A stretch of DNA of 64,000 bases from Xylogone sp. PMI_703 (taxonomy: Eukaryota; Ascomycota; Leotiomycetes): contig JAJTUQ010000002.1 of assembly GCA_021399445.1 (NCBI GenBank), positions 3,782,001-3,846,000 on the forward strand, written 5' to 3'. Below are positions 35,161-49,558 of the stretch, piece by piece (positions within the stretch are counted from its first letter, which is position 1; each line of letters begins with the position of its first letter). Position numbers and translations under genes: made by a program. The notes beneath the pieces are model-generated. The model saw only the letters and a program-made list of their open reading frames with translations, searched no databases and had not been told where the DNA came from.

Positions 35161-36749
35161 GGTGAGAGAGTTTGGAGAAAGAAGTCTTCCTGGTCTTTTT
35201 TCGAAAGCTTCACGAAGCAATGAGTACTAAAAGTAGGCAAAATATGGAAGTAGTCAACTGCCACAAAGACCAAGACTAAAGTTCAGACATCTTCTGGATA
35301 TTTCAGACATTTATATATATTCCCCGCCCTGGACGGCAAAAGCAGTGGTATAGTTCTATCCACCGGTTCACAACCAAGAATCCTCCGTCTTCCGTCTCCC
35401 GTCGTTGACAATACTCGGTAGGACCAATAGGCATAGCTGATCGGCCTAGCTACCGTGTGGAGAGATCTCAGCCGTATGCATTATGCTAATTAACAACCAG
35501 TACCCGTACCGCATGAGACAGACATGAAAAGAGTTTTGCTCTTGTTGCGTGGATTGAAGCTCTGGAATGCTGTGCTGTGGGCGACTTGGTTGGCATGACG
35601 TAGGGTGGGACAGGGGATCCTTAAAGGGGCTGAGGGGCGGGTGCGTCGTGCTTCACAACCACCGACATCCCGACGCGGGGCAATAGTTTCTCCTGCTGCA
35701 CCCAGACATAGAGCTCGATGGCAAAACGCACATGCAAAACATAATGCGAATGCGATTGCGAGTTTTAGAGTTAAAATTTTCCGCTACTGTCCGAGATGAA
35801 CTTTATGAATTAGAAGTCCTATGTATCGCCTCCATCTGGATAGTCCGTGACACTATCACCAGCTTCTACAAGACTACAATTAAAAGTATACAGAAAGCTA
35901 TCCTACTCTAATAAGTGATTTTATGGTACTTCCGTACCATGACCTGATCAAATATGCCATCCAACACCTAAAAGCCAAACCCCTCTTCTATGGCTCTTGC
36001 TGCCGCATAAAATGCAGCGTGCTTAGTCACTGAGAAGCTCCCAACCGTTGTATTCCACAAGATGAGAACATACCAAAGCCACAACCAAGCCGCTAGCAGT
36101 CGGATGCTTCAAATAGGGTGATGCCCGTTGCGTATATGCATATCTCCTTCCGCGAACTAGTGCTCATGTACGTAAATTATTATTATTCGTTAGGAGGCAA
36201 AAAGACAGCATATATATTTGTTATGCTTGATGGCTTTGAAGCACACGGCAGCATCTGTGTTCCGAAAATGTTATTGCATGCCATAGCATAGAATGTCCCG
36301 AGGAGCGTCGCGGCTTGCCCGAGCCGAGGTGCTTTAAAGCTTTTCTTCTGGCCCCTCAACCCCTTGTTTTGCCTCCTAGGTCCCGCCAACAAGGAGCTTA
36401 ATACAACCTCAAGCGGATATTCATTCTCTCCAGCACGGCATCAAAGAGGCAAAAGCAAAGGAAGATGGTGGCGAGCAACGCATGCGTATGAGTATGTACG
36501 AAAGTTAAGTATATACAAGAATTCTCCCGAGGTTTAAATCCTCCTTATACGGCTTCATCCCCTCCGTATATCGAAAAAGTATGTACAAGAATTTCCTTCC
36601 AAAGTACCTTCTCGCTATAACCATCAATTGCGCCTCGCCAGAAACTTTCATAACCCTGCCAGGGGTAGATAGTATGGAGCATTCTCCACCAGCGGCTTCA
36701 TAAGAGCTCTCATCTTTGCCTGAGCAGATACCTGCGAGTATAAATGTAT
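35161..36749. other. intergenic region, CYP505 promoter to chitinase 3' end
   Basis: About 1.6 kb. A TATATATAA box (minus, 35311-35319) lies about 150 bp before the CYP505 ATG. GTAC-rich palindromic motifs occur near 35495-35510 and 35920-35940. No gene was recognised. Confidence 0.5.
35311..35319 (-). promoter_or_regulatory. TATA box of CYP505
   Basis: A/T run TATATATAA next to GGCGGGGA on the minus strand, about 150 bp upstream of the start codon. Confidence 0.5.
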
Positions 36750-38185
<1,436 letters not shown>

Positions 38186-40691
38186 TATGCCGTTCAGATA
38201 AGGAGTGTATGATATATATATAATGTATATACAAAAGAAGATCAACCTCTGGGGAGCTTTGTCGTCCTGGTCTTCATACTGGAGGAAATAAAGAAGGTAT
38301 ATATATTGAAGAAAGACACCATTGTGACACCACACCCTTCCAAAGAAAGGATGCCAGAATGATTACAATCATGGTAGGGATCTCAAGATCAAGTGCAAGA
38401 AACAAACGTTACCTTGACATTACCTTTGCTTTCCGTTTGGAGTGGGAATGGCTCATCTAAACCTCTCGGCAATTTATTTGAGAGCTCGAGATTGGTTTAC
38501 AGATCCACTTACCACCGGCTTTTGATGGCGGAGAGCGCAATAGGCTCAGATGTTGGGAAGGATAAGAAGATTCGGAGCAAGGCTCTAGACGCCTTTCCCC
38601 TGAGCCCTGAGCCTGGCCGCCCAATTAGCCTCGTCATCCCGGCAGAAGGGAGATAACCGGCCATGCAGAACCGGCATGGTGACCGCGATGACCAGGAACA
38701 AATGACTTTGAGTGGTCGGGATAAAGTGGGAGAAGGCCAGTTCTGCAAGCCATAAGGTTACGTCTGATCTTTCCCTTGTAGGATCGGCATGGCGCAAGGA
38801 CACAAGGACGACATCTCGTCGCTATTCGGATGAAACCTGTCAAGTCCGCAAACACGCAAAGGTAGACAGGATGGAGCATTCGACACTTTCCCATCCCATC
38901 AGAGAGCGCGAGAGACAATAGTGATCAGGCTGGAATTACCAGATGCATGGTTATCTCCTGTGACCCTGACCCCGGAGGGCTGTCTGGTCAAATCTGCCAA
39001 AGGTGTCAAAATGAGCCCTTGCCTGTCAATAACCTCTTTCTTCTCCAGGAAAGCCTCCATTGCAGGGAAGGCCGCGCAAACAGGGCCCTGGCTAGGCTCG
39101 GAGTGATAGCAATCTATCTATGGTCTCGGTCAGACTCTGTAGCCTCCACTAATCACCCAACATTGTCCGATGCTGACGCTCTCGGCGGATTTTAGAGTGT
39201 GGCTTGAAGAAGACAGAGTTACCACAGAGCGTTAACTTCCGACGCGGTAGAGTTGCGTTCAAGTGCGAGATGCCTGAATGACTTACAGCAACTGCGAATG
39301 CCATCGCGTATCGCCGTTATCTCTCTGAGCCTAACTATCTGAATCATCATGCATCCGAGACATGGGACCGCGTGGTTTGTGCTATCTTCCAGAAAGTCAG
39401 CGCGTGCTCTTCCACGGAAATGGGCAATTGTGGATGCTGGGACGAGAGTAGTGCAGAAGAGGAGGGGAGATTGGGGGAGAACAAGGAGTCGGGACGTTTC
39501 ACACGCCTGCCATGCAACCCACCTACCCGATCGAGTCAGCCGACCGTGGGCGAAACCTTATCAGGACGACTTCCACCACAACGGCCGAAAGTTGCTCCTG
39601 ACATGGACAGCGGGCCATGTGCCGAGCGTCTAACGTGATTAAGGGGGTGGCAACGTTACTCGAGACCTGGAGGCCAAATCTGGGGAAGGGCGATGTCGCC
39701 CGCGTGGTTGCGAGAGTACCTGTGTCACTTCGCCCAAAGGTCAGCGCTGATGGGGAAATGGCAGAGTACAATTGGATTGTTGGGACTCTCATACTACAAA
39801 AGCGCATGTTATCCACCCAATATTAAGGCATCAGTCCGCAGCCCAATCAATCTGGAGCCGTGATACTCTCGCAGTCTTCGCACTTACCTACTGAATAATC
39901 CCCTAGAAGCATAAGTTGCCGTGTGAATGTATCTCATATAGATACCTTCCCTCGTCAGCGTTTGCCAGTTCCGCTACCTTTCCCTTGCCAGTTCCCAGTT
40001 GACAGGCTGTAAGGTCATTCTATCTCAACAATCCTATTTTATCGTGTCATTATGTCATTTCAGGTTGAAGCTCCAGACCGGCACGGTCTCCGGCTGAACA
40101 TGGTGTAGATGGATGAAATAGCCATGTGACTAGAAAGTCTTCCATGGGGCGATGGCGTAATAGCCTCCCTAATGCTTAGCATTTGGCTTGGCAGTAACCA
40201 TAATACTGCGAGCAAGGTTACAAGATGGGATTTCTACAACAGGAGGGGTCTCCTAGATAAGATTCCACCAAATATAACCTTAGGTATGAAGCAGTACCAG
40301 AGCTCCTCTCTACCAATACTTCTGTAGTTCGCTCTCAGTTCCATGACATACAGGTATCTCTTAATATATAGAACATTCAAAACCTGTCGGACAAACACTC
40401 AAACTCGTAGGCAATTATTCAATTGCATATAAGACGACTACGCAAATGATATTCAATTTTTCATGTCATTTATGTTTTGATATTAAGTACTTCATAGATT
40501 ATTCAAATGCAGACTCTTCTTTAAACTCCCGAACAACATTTCTTTTCCTAAACATTACTCCAGAATACCACGTACAATCCGCCCCAATATATCTTCATAT
40601 TAGTTCTATTCAATATTTTACCAAAACTCCGTTCGTCCGTGAATAACCAAGGTCGAGATCCAAAAAAGTCAAAAGCGGGGCGGTCAACGTA
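38186..40691. other. 2.5-kb intergenic region
   Basis: Chitinase promoter (TATA-like runs at 38212-38230 and 38299-38306), then sequence that is moderately GC-rich to about 39750 and AT-rich to 40690. ORFs such as 39349-39633 lack homology signals. No mobile-element motifs were seen. Confidence 0.45.
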
Positions 40692-42133
40692 TCATGGTAG
40701 CCGTTGAGACCTCCCCTCCTTTCGCTGTCCATGCATATACCAAACACAACTAGCCCAACACATGGCAAGTCCGACCCAGCTGTAAACAGGTGTTTTGACC
40801 AAAATTGGCAATAAGAAGGCTGCTCTAGGGATAAACAAAAAGGTTGTTGTCAGTGGGCTTGTAGTCTTCGTCAATACCACTGTTCCCAAGAACACTGCCC
40901 AACTACCAATACCTCCACATGCAATCATTAGCCAGTGAAAGAATACATCCAGGAAGTAGCAGTTGCGAGCGATATTCCCAATCTCTCCAGACAGAGCAAC
41001 GATGGGGAGGAAAATTAGGATTGAGACGAGAGATGTGTAATGAAGGAGGCGCCATGTAGCTCGGGCTTCTTCCCGGCTTCCGGAAGCATCCGTTGGAGCA
41101 TTGCTGTAACTAAGAACATCGCCCTGTGGAACAAGACTTGAGACCAGAGATTTGTAGGTGCGATGTAACTGGACTGGGTAGAGAGCCACGAATATGGATG
41201 AAAAAGCGCCCGCAACAATACTTTCCCAGGTAACACGGATATTCGATCGTGACGTTGCTACCAGGAGTGCTAGTGTTGCTGTCAATGTGGATGACAGTGT
41301 CGACACTGAGTGGGACATCTGGTTGAGGTATGTCGTAAAGAAAAGTGAAAGCGGGACAATTGCAACCCGCGCCAAGGTGTACATGGGGAGTTGAGCGTAT
41401 GCAAAGGAGAGGTTACTCAAAATAACCTTGGCAACAAATATTATGCATAATGGTAAGACCTGACGCATCACGGCAAGATCAAATTCAAAGAGTCCACCGC
41501 CCGCAATGCCGCCTGTTGAGGACCATCTGGACAATTTGCTCATTAGACCATTACTCCTTAGTTGTCTTGGAGATGACGATGACTGCAGCGGCTGCGATGG
41601 GGCAATCGCACCAGTAAGGCCGGCAGCGACAAGCCAAGGGGAGAGGAGGCGTGTAAGTGTTGCTGATAAAAGGAGAAGTCCATGGGTGATAAGCATCTCC
41701 AGGAGTGTAGTTGTCAAAGGGTAAGGAAATTTGTATACGCCGGCTAGAAACCCATTAGTACAGAGTCTGAATCCACCCGAGCTATCTTGATATACGTACT
41801 CAATAATATTATTCTATTCATACAGATAAGCCCAATTCCACACCCCCCAAGCCAAAGTATAAGAAATCCAACGTATACCCTCCATCCCTTGTGGGTTTGA
41901 AATAGGAAATATCCAAGACCACCATTGTAGAAGAGATCTTTAAAGCTCCCAGATTTGATCATCCCTTGGTCTAAGAACGGCTGTCTTGTCGACTGGAATT
42001 GGAAATCATCGTCTTCTTCCTCTGAAGTGGGATTCGAGCCAGACCGCCTTCGATGAAAAGGCGATGGAGAACGAGAGATGGAGATTAAGGGTATATTATT
42101 GGCTTGCAAATTCGTCCTACTCGTGGCACTCAT
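40692..42133 (-). CDS. SLC35/triose-phosphate-type nucleotide-sugar transporter family protein
   Basis: Exons 41800-42133 and 40692-41743, giving 461 residues from the ATG at 42133 (good context ACCATG). An in-frame ATG at 42244 would add 37 residues. The N-terminus is a Ser/Arg-rich cytosolic tail. About ten membrane segments follow, including 'MRQVLPLCIIFVAKVILSNLSFAY' and 'YTLARVAIVPLSLFFTTYLN', the drug/metabolite-transporter pattern seen in GDP-mannose and triose-phosphate transporters. A Golgi or ER nucleotide-sugar role is likely, but the substrate cannot be read from the sequence. A Ser-rich loop of about 40 residues sits between early helices. Confidence 0.75.
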
Positions 42134-42574
42134 GGTTGCGGAGTCGTCTCTGCGAAAGCGCGGAGCTAAGTCTGTAGAAAGGAGGTATTCGACGGCGGGA
42201 CGGAAAAGTCTAGGGGTATTAGTCGCGCGAGGGGGAAGAAACATTAGATGTGAAGATACATATGCCACGAATTAAATTATTGAGGTATAGCCCGAAATTC
42301 CCAGTCGAATACACTTTGTAAAATGATTGAAGGGGAATCTGTATTCCTGGTGCCTTGTAGGCTGAATTTCAATAGCGGTAGGATTATGGGTCGAAGGATC
42401 CGGCATACTAAATATTCCGATCCGCGCACTTGCACGAGCCCGTGCCCGTTGTGCTACAGGGGTCCGAAAGCCTAGCAGTGTGTGACCAATGATTCGAATG
42501 ATTTGATACCCGAATAATCTGCCCATCTCTGGTCCCTCATTTTCCCTCTTTCCTCACCATCTTTGGAAGCCTCA
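42134..42574. promoter_or_regulatory. divergent promoter, SLC35-like / COX15
   Basis: About 440 bp between opposite starts (or 330 bp if the transporter starts at 42244). No TATA was seen, but a CCAAT (42487-42491) lies about 85 bp before the COX15 ATG. Confidence 0.45.
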
Positions 42575-44119
42575 ATGGCATCAATATTCCCAGCACTGGG
42601 GAGGTCTGTTCCTCGCCTAAGGAACAGATTCTTTGTCTGCAACCAATGCATTAGGCAGCAAGCTAGAACCTTGACTCGTCAAACATTAAAAAAGCCGAGC
42701 AACTTTGTTGTTTCGAGACAAATTCGGTTCAATAGCGATGCATCGTCAATTGCGAAAGAAACGCCCTCTTTAAACCAAGGATCACCTTTAAGTTCGCTCA
42801 GTCAGACTATATCCAATACTGAGAAAGCTTCAAGCAAAAAAGGATATCCAGAAACAAGCTCTAATGTCGTAGCATACTGGCTTTTGGGCAGCGCAGCCAG
42901 TGTTTTCGGTATTGTAGTATTTGGAGGATTGACGAGGTTAACGGAGTCTGGGTATATATTCTAAGTAGATTGTTCAGTAATGCCCATTTCTAACAAAAAC
43001 TATAGTCTAAGTATAACAGAGTGGAAACCTGTGACTGGATCGCTCCCTCCTATGTCTCAAGCGGATTGGGACTCCGAATTCGAAAAATACCGTGCTTCCC
43101 CAGAATTCAAACTGCTCAATTCACATATGAATTTAGAGGAGTTCAAAAAGATCTACTATATGGAGTGGACTCATCGCATTTGGGGTCGATTCGTTGGTCT
43201 CTCCTTTGTCATCCCTGCTGCCTACTTTGTCGCACGTAGAAAGGTATCGCTAAGAATGGCTGTAAATCTGCTGGGTATCTCTGGCCTCATCGGAGCTCAA
43301 GGCGCGCTTGGATGGTGGATGGTAAAATCGGGGTTACACGATGATCTTTTTGCGCCTGGAAGTCATCCTCGGGTCTCTCAATATAGGCTCACGGCACATC
43401 TCGGAACTGCGTTCATATGCTACACGGCTATGCTCTGGAATGGACTTTCTATTCTTCGCGACAACCGACTCCTTGCATCGCCAGTCAGAGGTCAAGAAAA
43501 GTTGCTTCGTCTTTCGGTACCCGAGCTATCCGTATTTCGAAAGTCTGTAGCTGGTCTCGCAGTACTAGTTTTCACCACGGCTATGTCAGGAGGACTTGTT
43601 GCTGGTCTTGACGCCGGTTTAATATACAATGAATTCCCAAAAATGGGAACTGGATTTGCACCGCCCAAAAGCGAACTCTTTGATAGCTTCTACTCAAGGA
43701 AAGAGGACAAATCCGACTTGTGGTGGAGGAACATGCTCGAGAACCCAAGTACCGTACAGCTTGACCACCGCATTCTCGCCATGACAACGTTTACTTCTAT
43801 TGTTGCGCTGACGGCCTATTCAAGGTATTCTAGCAAGGTAGCTGCCGCTTTACCAAAAGCTGGAAAAAGAGGCATGACTGGGGTGTTGCATTTGGCAACA
43901 ATGCAGGTGCTCCTAGGCATTAGCACATTGATTTATCTGGTCCCTACCCACCTAGCGGCTACCCACCAAGCAGGCGCCCTGGCGCTTTTAACTGGAGTAT
44001 TTGTTTTAGGAAGCCGGGTTTGGGTGCCTTCGAGGACTATGCGACTCCTGCAGAACCGAATCAAACAAGCTGGTGCCGCCATGCCAGTCGCCAAAACCAA
44101 GACTATAAAGGCCCAGTAG
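42575..44119 (+). CDS. COX15: haem A synthase Cox15
   Basis: Exons 42575-42951 and 43006-44119, giving 496 residues. The start is MASIFPALGRSVPRLRNRFF, an Arg-rich mitochondrial presequence (a CXXC, 'CNQC', lies near residue 27). Family blocks include 'VVFGGLTRLTESGLSITEWKP', 'FKKIYYMEWTHRIWGR', 'GALGWWMVKSGL', 'QYRLTAHLGTAF', 'GGLVAGLDAGLIYNEFPKM' and 'QLDHRILAM', which supply the conserved haem-liganding histidines. About eight inner-membrane helices are present. Cox15 oxidises haem O to haem A for cytochrome c oxidase. The full family length is intact. Confidence 0.95.
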
Positions 44120-45163
44120 GGTATACCATAATGTATAAACTTGTTATGTCTTGCATCTTGTATGATAGATATTGAGAGATTCGGATGTAGGAACACTAAC
44201 GGTTCAAGCAAGGCGTCGGGTTATGAACTCTCCTCTTTTAGATACGTCGACTAATTGTAAAATATAAGGAGCACCCTCTTGATCATAATACAGTACATTC
44301 ACTAGCTCGGGTTTTACAGAGTATGTTCGTGCACCATCTACAGCTCGCCATTGGCCTAGCTACAAGGGGAGCTTCCACGCAGAGAAGGGAGTTCAGGGAG
44401 CTTTGAGAGAGTGAGTCACTATGTGTGGCCTTGGAACTCTGGCACCAATGATCCGAGGAAACATCACCCCTCATCGAGCTAAGCTCCCGGCGATAAGTTA
44501 TCAAGAACCTGTTCAGCCACAGCTGCACCGCCCCAACCAGCTTTAGCTCCGGGGCTGAAACGCAGACCGCGCAACGCATGGAGCAGAAATCACACCCGCC
44601 TCATCCGCACCTGGATGTAGCGGACTGCAGCCGAGAGCAGAGGGCGTCCAGAGGTTGACCGCAACGCGCAATCATGAAGCGCCAGCGCACGCTGTGGAGC
44701 TCCCATAACCACACTTGATCCCAATCTCTCCACCTGGAATTCTATGACACGATAGTCCCAGCCTCCGAGTACTTCTGTTGTTCCCACTTCACCGCATCGT
44801 GTTTGCATTGCTTGGGTAGAACTGGTCCAGACCGGCCCAATCACCACCCAGCGTCGTGTTGCTTGGATCTCGCCTCGCCATGAGTGAGCGTCTCCGGGAA
44901 CCACGACACAGTTGAATTCCTGCCCATCGTCTCCACCGCCTGTGACTAAGATTGATGGAGGGGTTGGATTGATGCTGCTCCTTTTTACCTAGATATCTTG
45001 AATAAAGTGTCACTGCTCACGTCGTTCGTTTCTGGATTCAAAACTTCCCCAGAAGCGCGAAGGTCCTAGCTCCTAGGACTTTCACCGCAACTTGTCAATA
45101 AGTACCTTGAAGCTGGCCTTCACTTTTTTTTTTTCACACTGATACCGTACACTCACCAACAAA
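44120..45163. other. tandem intergenic region
   Basis: About 1.04 kb. A T-rich run at 45124-45134 and a leader ending CACCAACAAAATG belong to the next gene. The rest holds only short unsupported ORFs. Confidence 0.5.
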
Positions 45164-46887
45164 ATGCCTCCCCCTATTGTCGAATCAATCACCGTCATAA
45201 ATAAGTCGGGCAAAGTAATCAGCACTGTAAGTACTGCCTTTATATTGCTTGTATAAAAAAGCAGTTACTTACACCTTGTGCTTAGGGCAAGCACCTCGTC
45301 AACATCTTCAAAGACGCCAAGGATGCTTACCAGGAGAAAAGAGCCGAGTTAAAAGCTGAGCAACGCGAAAGACTGCGACAGAAATATGCCCACAAATACC
45401 AGCAAAAGTTCCGGCAAGCGCGCGAAGCACGCGAAGCACAGTCACGCGAAGACACTCAATCAGTAGCATCATCCCGCCATTCTCGACGCTCTCACTCTTC
45501 TCACAAGAGTCATAGAGATCACAGGGACAGATATCCCGAGCCTCTACCACCCCTCAGCGAGGCAAATCTTTCACGGGTAGATGAAGGCGATCATGCACCT
45601 TCGCAGTATGCTCCATCTCTTCATGAATCCCACCAAGGAAGCGCTTATGAGGCCGATGTTGTATATCGCAACCCTTATGCTGAGATTGAAGATGTGCCTC
45701 AGCAGGGTCTTGTGCGTCGGCATACAGACTTTGTTGAAGCAGGCGGCGAGCTGGTTCCTGCAGATGAATATCCGTCGGCTCCTCTGCACCGCAGTCACTC
45801 GAATCCAGATACTCGTGAAGAGATAGATATGGGCCTTGCTTATGGCGAATTGCCCCCTGACCTTTATCCTGCTTTCGATCCAGTTGAAGAAGAGAAGGAA
45901 CTCAACTCCATGGTATTCAAGATCGAGAATCTCCTCTTAGAGGCTCAGTGTCTCCATCACTCTGCCACAGCTATCATGGCTGGCTTGCAGGACAAGCCAG
46001 ATGCAATGGCTGCCGTGGCTCTCACACTAGCCGAACTATCGAACTTACTCACCAAAGTGAGCCCCAGCCTCATTTCAATCCTCAAAGGCTCATCTCCCGC
46101 AATATTCGCTCTTCTAGCTTCTCCACAGTTCTTGATTGGAACGGGTGTAGCTCTTGGTGTTACCATTATTATGTTCGGAGGCTTCAAAATCATTAAGAAG
46201 ATCCAGGGAAGTGCTGCTCCTCAGAAGCAAGCCGTCGCCATGGAGGGCTCTTTCAGACCAGAACAACCCATGTTAGAACAACCCGTCATGGAACAGCATG
46301 TGCCGGAGGAATCTGTGATGGGAGGACGAAGCGTCGAAGAACCTCTACCCATGGAAGAAGAAGTGACGTACGATGAGGAACTCAGTTCGATTGAATATTG
46401 GCGAAGAGGTATCGCCGACGTTGAAGCAATATCTGTTGCAACTGGTCCAGACGGGGAATTCATCACACCCGAATCAGAAAAGCTGCGGCTAGAAAAGATT
46501 CGAGAGCGAGCCAAGGAAGAGAGAAGAAGCACCGTAGACCCAAGTGTCATCGGATCAAGCACAAGCAGGAAAGAGGGACACCACAAGCCGAGGAGTAGGG
46601 CTGCACGATCTGAAAGCGGTCGAACGGAGAGATCAGTTAGATCGGAGAGATCGGCCAGATCAGAAAGAACGGAGAGGTCACAGAAACCCAAGAAGGAGAC
46701 CTCTGATCCTATATCGGACAGGAACAAAATAAAGAATGCATTGGCCATTCTATTCAAGAAGGACAGGATTCATATTCCAGAAAAACCTCAGGTAGAAAGT
46801 GTCAAGGATACGGAAAGCGAAAGTGGCGAACATCGTCGTCGCCGAAAGAAGCATCACAACCACCAGCCAACGATAATCGAAGTTTGA
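45164..46887 (+). CDS. conserved fungal one-TM protein of unknown function
   Basis: Exons 45164-45226 and 45286-46887, giving 554 residues, start MPPPIVESITVINKSGKVIS. An Arg/Gln/Glu-rich helix ('EKRAELKAEQRERLRQKYAHKYQ') precedes a His/Ser/Arg-rich disordered stretch. Residues about 215-300 are helical and moderately hydrophobic ('MAAVALTLAELSNLLTKVSPSLISILKG'). One clear membrane segment lies at about 303-322 ('FLIGTGVALGVTIIMFGGFK'). The C-terminal third is charged, with Arg/Ser repeats (RSERSARSERTERS) and a basic end. I recall similar hypothetical proteins opening MPPP(I/V)VES in other Pezizomycotina, but know no function. Confidence 0.75.
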
Positions 46888-47523
46888 GGGATAGAATCTA
46901 TTAACCCCGCTCTCGTTACTCTTTATTTTTCGTTTATATTTTTGTTTGGGCGTATATGGTAGTGGAAAGTGGAAGACATCCACGTTTTATGAATTGATGT
47001 ATATCACAAATGGCGATAACACGAACCATCTCCAGTATTATGTCACAGGACATAGAATGTAACTCAGACAGTTATAACCCACAATTAGTGTACCAGGAAT
47101 GGAGGAGCAATTGAAAGAATATTTAGGAAACCATTTAGATGATAATCTCACTCTTGCTTATATCCAAATATCAGGTTCCACTTCCATTTTCATTTTTACG
47201 TATTGCATTTCTAGCCCATTCAATCCACAGAATCTTCTTCCCCCACAAACTGCGTTCTTGATTGGGGCAAGCACTTAAACGGCGCATAAGCGGGGTTGCA
47301 GAGCTATCGACAAACGCAGGGGTTGACACACAGCGACTTCCAGCCGCAGCGCGAGGCAGTGCATGATCGCACATCTTTTGAGGTTTCATAGTAGGCACTT
47401 ACTGTTTTCTTCAAAAGTTTTGAAGACCTATGGATTAAAACAACATTTATACACGCGGAAGAGAAAAGACCAAGCTGGGTCATTCTGCATTTTGATTCAT
47501 CCCAAAATAATCCTACCTCCAAA
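46888..47523. other. tandem intergenic region
   Basis: About 640 bp, the 3' UTR of the one-TM protein gene and promoter of the kinase gene. No recognised element. Confidence 0.5.
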
Positions 47524-49558
47524 ATGGCGGAAGCTATACCACAAGATGATGACGGGTGGCAGCTGGTCGTCAACCATCCAGCAACAGAAGTACGAGAGAT
47601 AAAACAAATTGAACAGTGGGAGCAATCCAAAGGCCATTGGTCTGGAATTGGAAAACACCCTCTAAACTTCACAGATCATAAGAAATTACACCTCTCACGA
47701 GAAAAGTACCTTGGAGAAGGATCATCAGGGAGGGTAGAGCGCATCACATACAAGGCAGTTACAATGGCCCGGAAACATGTCAAACTTAGGGGGCGGACGA
47801 CACTTGAGAAGGTCCGCGAAGAGGCGAACATAATGGAAAGACTGGTTCATCGACATATCGTGAGATTGATAGGGACGTACACATATGGTGATAGGAATCT
47901 TTATCTGTTATTATACCCTGCGGCGGTGTGCGATTTGCACCACCTCCTTGAAGATATTGATGATATAAGGGGAGAGACACATCCAGATCTTGAGGAGGCG
48001 TATAGGCGACTTCATCTATTGGGGTTAAAACAAATTGGCTCTATTCGCGACCTCACAGAACCTGAAAACCACTCGAGTTCCCCTCAGTCCACTGGTATCA
48101 CCTCCACAGCAGTCCGGTTTCTACAGCAAATGCTAGGTTGCATAACAGAGGCATTGGCATTCGTTCACAAGAAAGATGTGCGACACAGGGACCTTAACCC
48201 CAAGAACATCCTTCTCAGCCCAGGTAGAGTGTACCTGGCTGACTTTGGCATCGCACGTGTGATCGCCAAACCTGAAGATACCATCACCAATGGTCGCTGT
48301 GGGACTCCATGGTGGTATGCGCCTGAAGTGTCAAATGAGATGGATCATCACATGTCACCTGCGGACATCTACTCTTTGGGCTGTATTTTCTTAATCGTCG
48401 CAAATATCATCTACGGCGAACCGCTAGAGAAGTATGAGAGGGTAATGAAAGAGCCCAGCTGGACAAAAAAATATGATAATATCTCGAAATATATGTTGGC
48501 GCTAAGAACGAAAGCTGCCGCTGCAGGACTGGTTGATGGAGAAGAGCCTAATTTCAAAGCAAAGAATCTGTGCTCACTCACAGAGCGTATGCTCAGCTAC
48601 AGCCCAGAAGAAAGGCCATCGGCAGAAGAAGTTGGTATTATGCTCACCGAATACGGAGGGCTTGATCAGATTTATCACTTGCATTGTTGCCGTAAAAATA
48701 ATACTCATCTTTCTGAAATAATAAGTATGATTGCGGAGCAGGTCATCAAATACCGAGTACATATCATGCTAACTCATATCAGATGCCAAATTTAACGCTA
48801 TTCATGAGAATAACGCTCAATCTCACACCAAAGCCTCACGACTTGAGTCGCAAAATGCAGAATTGCAGAAACGCATTACTCACTTAGAATCTTTCAACGG
48901 TACCTTTGAGCAGCGTATTGATAACGAGCGGAAGCATGCTGGCAAGCAATATGAGGCACTGCTTGAGAAGTACCACCGTGAGATCGAAGCTCGGAAGAAC
49001 CTTGAAGCCCGGCTAAGGTTCTTGGAATTGGAGACTCGCAAACACCATAATAATCAACAGACAAAACGCCCGCCACTTCGACTTCCAGCGAAATCCAAAG
49101 GGCAGAATGTAGTTACAATACAGCCGAACGGTCATGACACCACCAATGGCAATGGAAATGTAAACATATTGCAGCAGAAAGAATTCCCTTTCTATCGTCG
49201 CCCAAGTCGTGTGCCAATTCCTACCCGTCCATCAACACCTATTCGACCTACATACACCCGCGATCCAACCAGCAGTTCCAGCACGTTAGACAGCTCAGTA
49301 CATTCAACCTTTAGTCAATCTACTACTATGACCGAGGATTCTATGAGTTCGCTCGCCTCCTCAACTGTGTTGCAGAGCCCGACGACCGCAACACCTATCT
49401 CGCCGTCTCCATCTACCATATCCCATCAAAAGCCAGGTTTCCGACCATCCTTTAAAAGTGAAAAGACGGTAGTGAAAAATGAGGCGCTAAAGAATCCAAG
49501 CTTTTCTCAACAGACTTCTTGGGCTGCAATGGCTGCGAAGAGCGGAATTAAGAGTTGA
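47524..49558 (+). CDS. divergent fungal Ser/Thr protein kinase with C-terminal coiled coil
   Basis: Exons 47524-48724 and 48783-49558, giving 658 residues. The kinase domain spans about residues 55-380. It has a Gly-rich loop 'LGEGSSGRVERI' (63-74), ATP lysine K84 ('ARK'), HRD at 221-223 with 'NPKNILL', DFG at 240-242 ('LADFGIARV') and 'WWYAPE' at 264-268. All key catalytic residues are present, so it is probably active. An insertion of about 60 residues sits between the N-lobe/hinge and the catalytic loop. After the intron comes a coiled coil (about 400-485), then a Ser/Thr/Pro-rich tail. It does not match a named kinase I can place. Confidence 0.82.

Noticed and set aside
36183..36392. 69-codon minus-strand ORF
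   Set aside because: No leader, TATA or recognisable motif, and it sits in a spacer of random-looking short ORFs.
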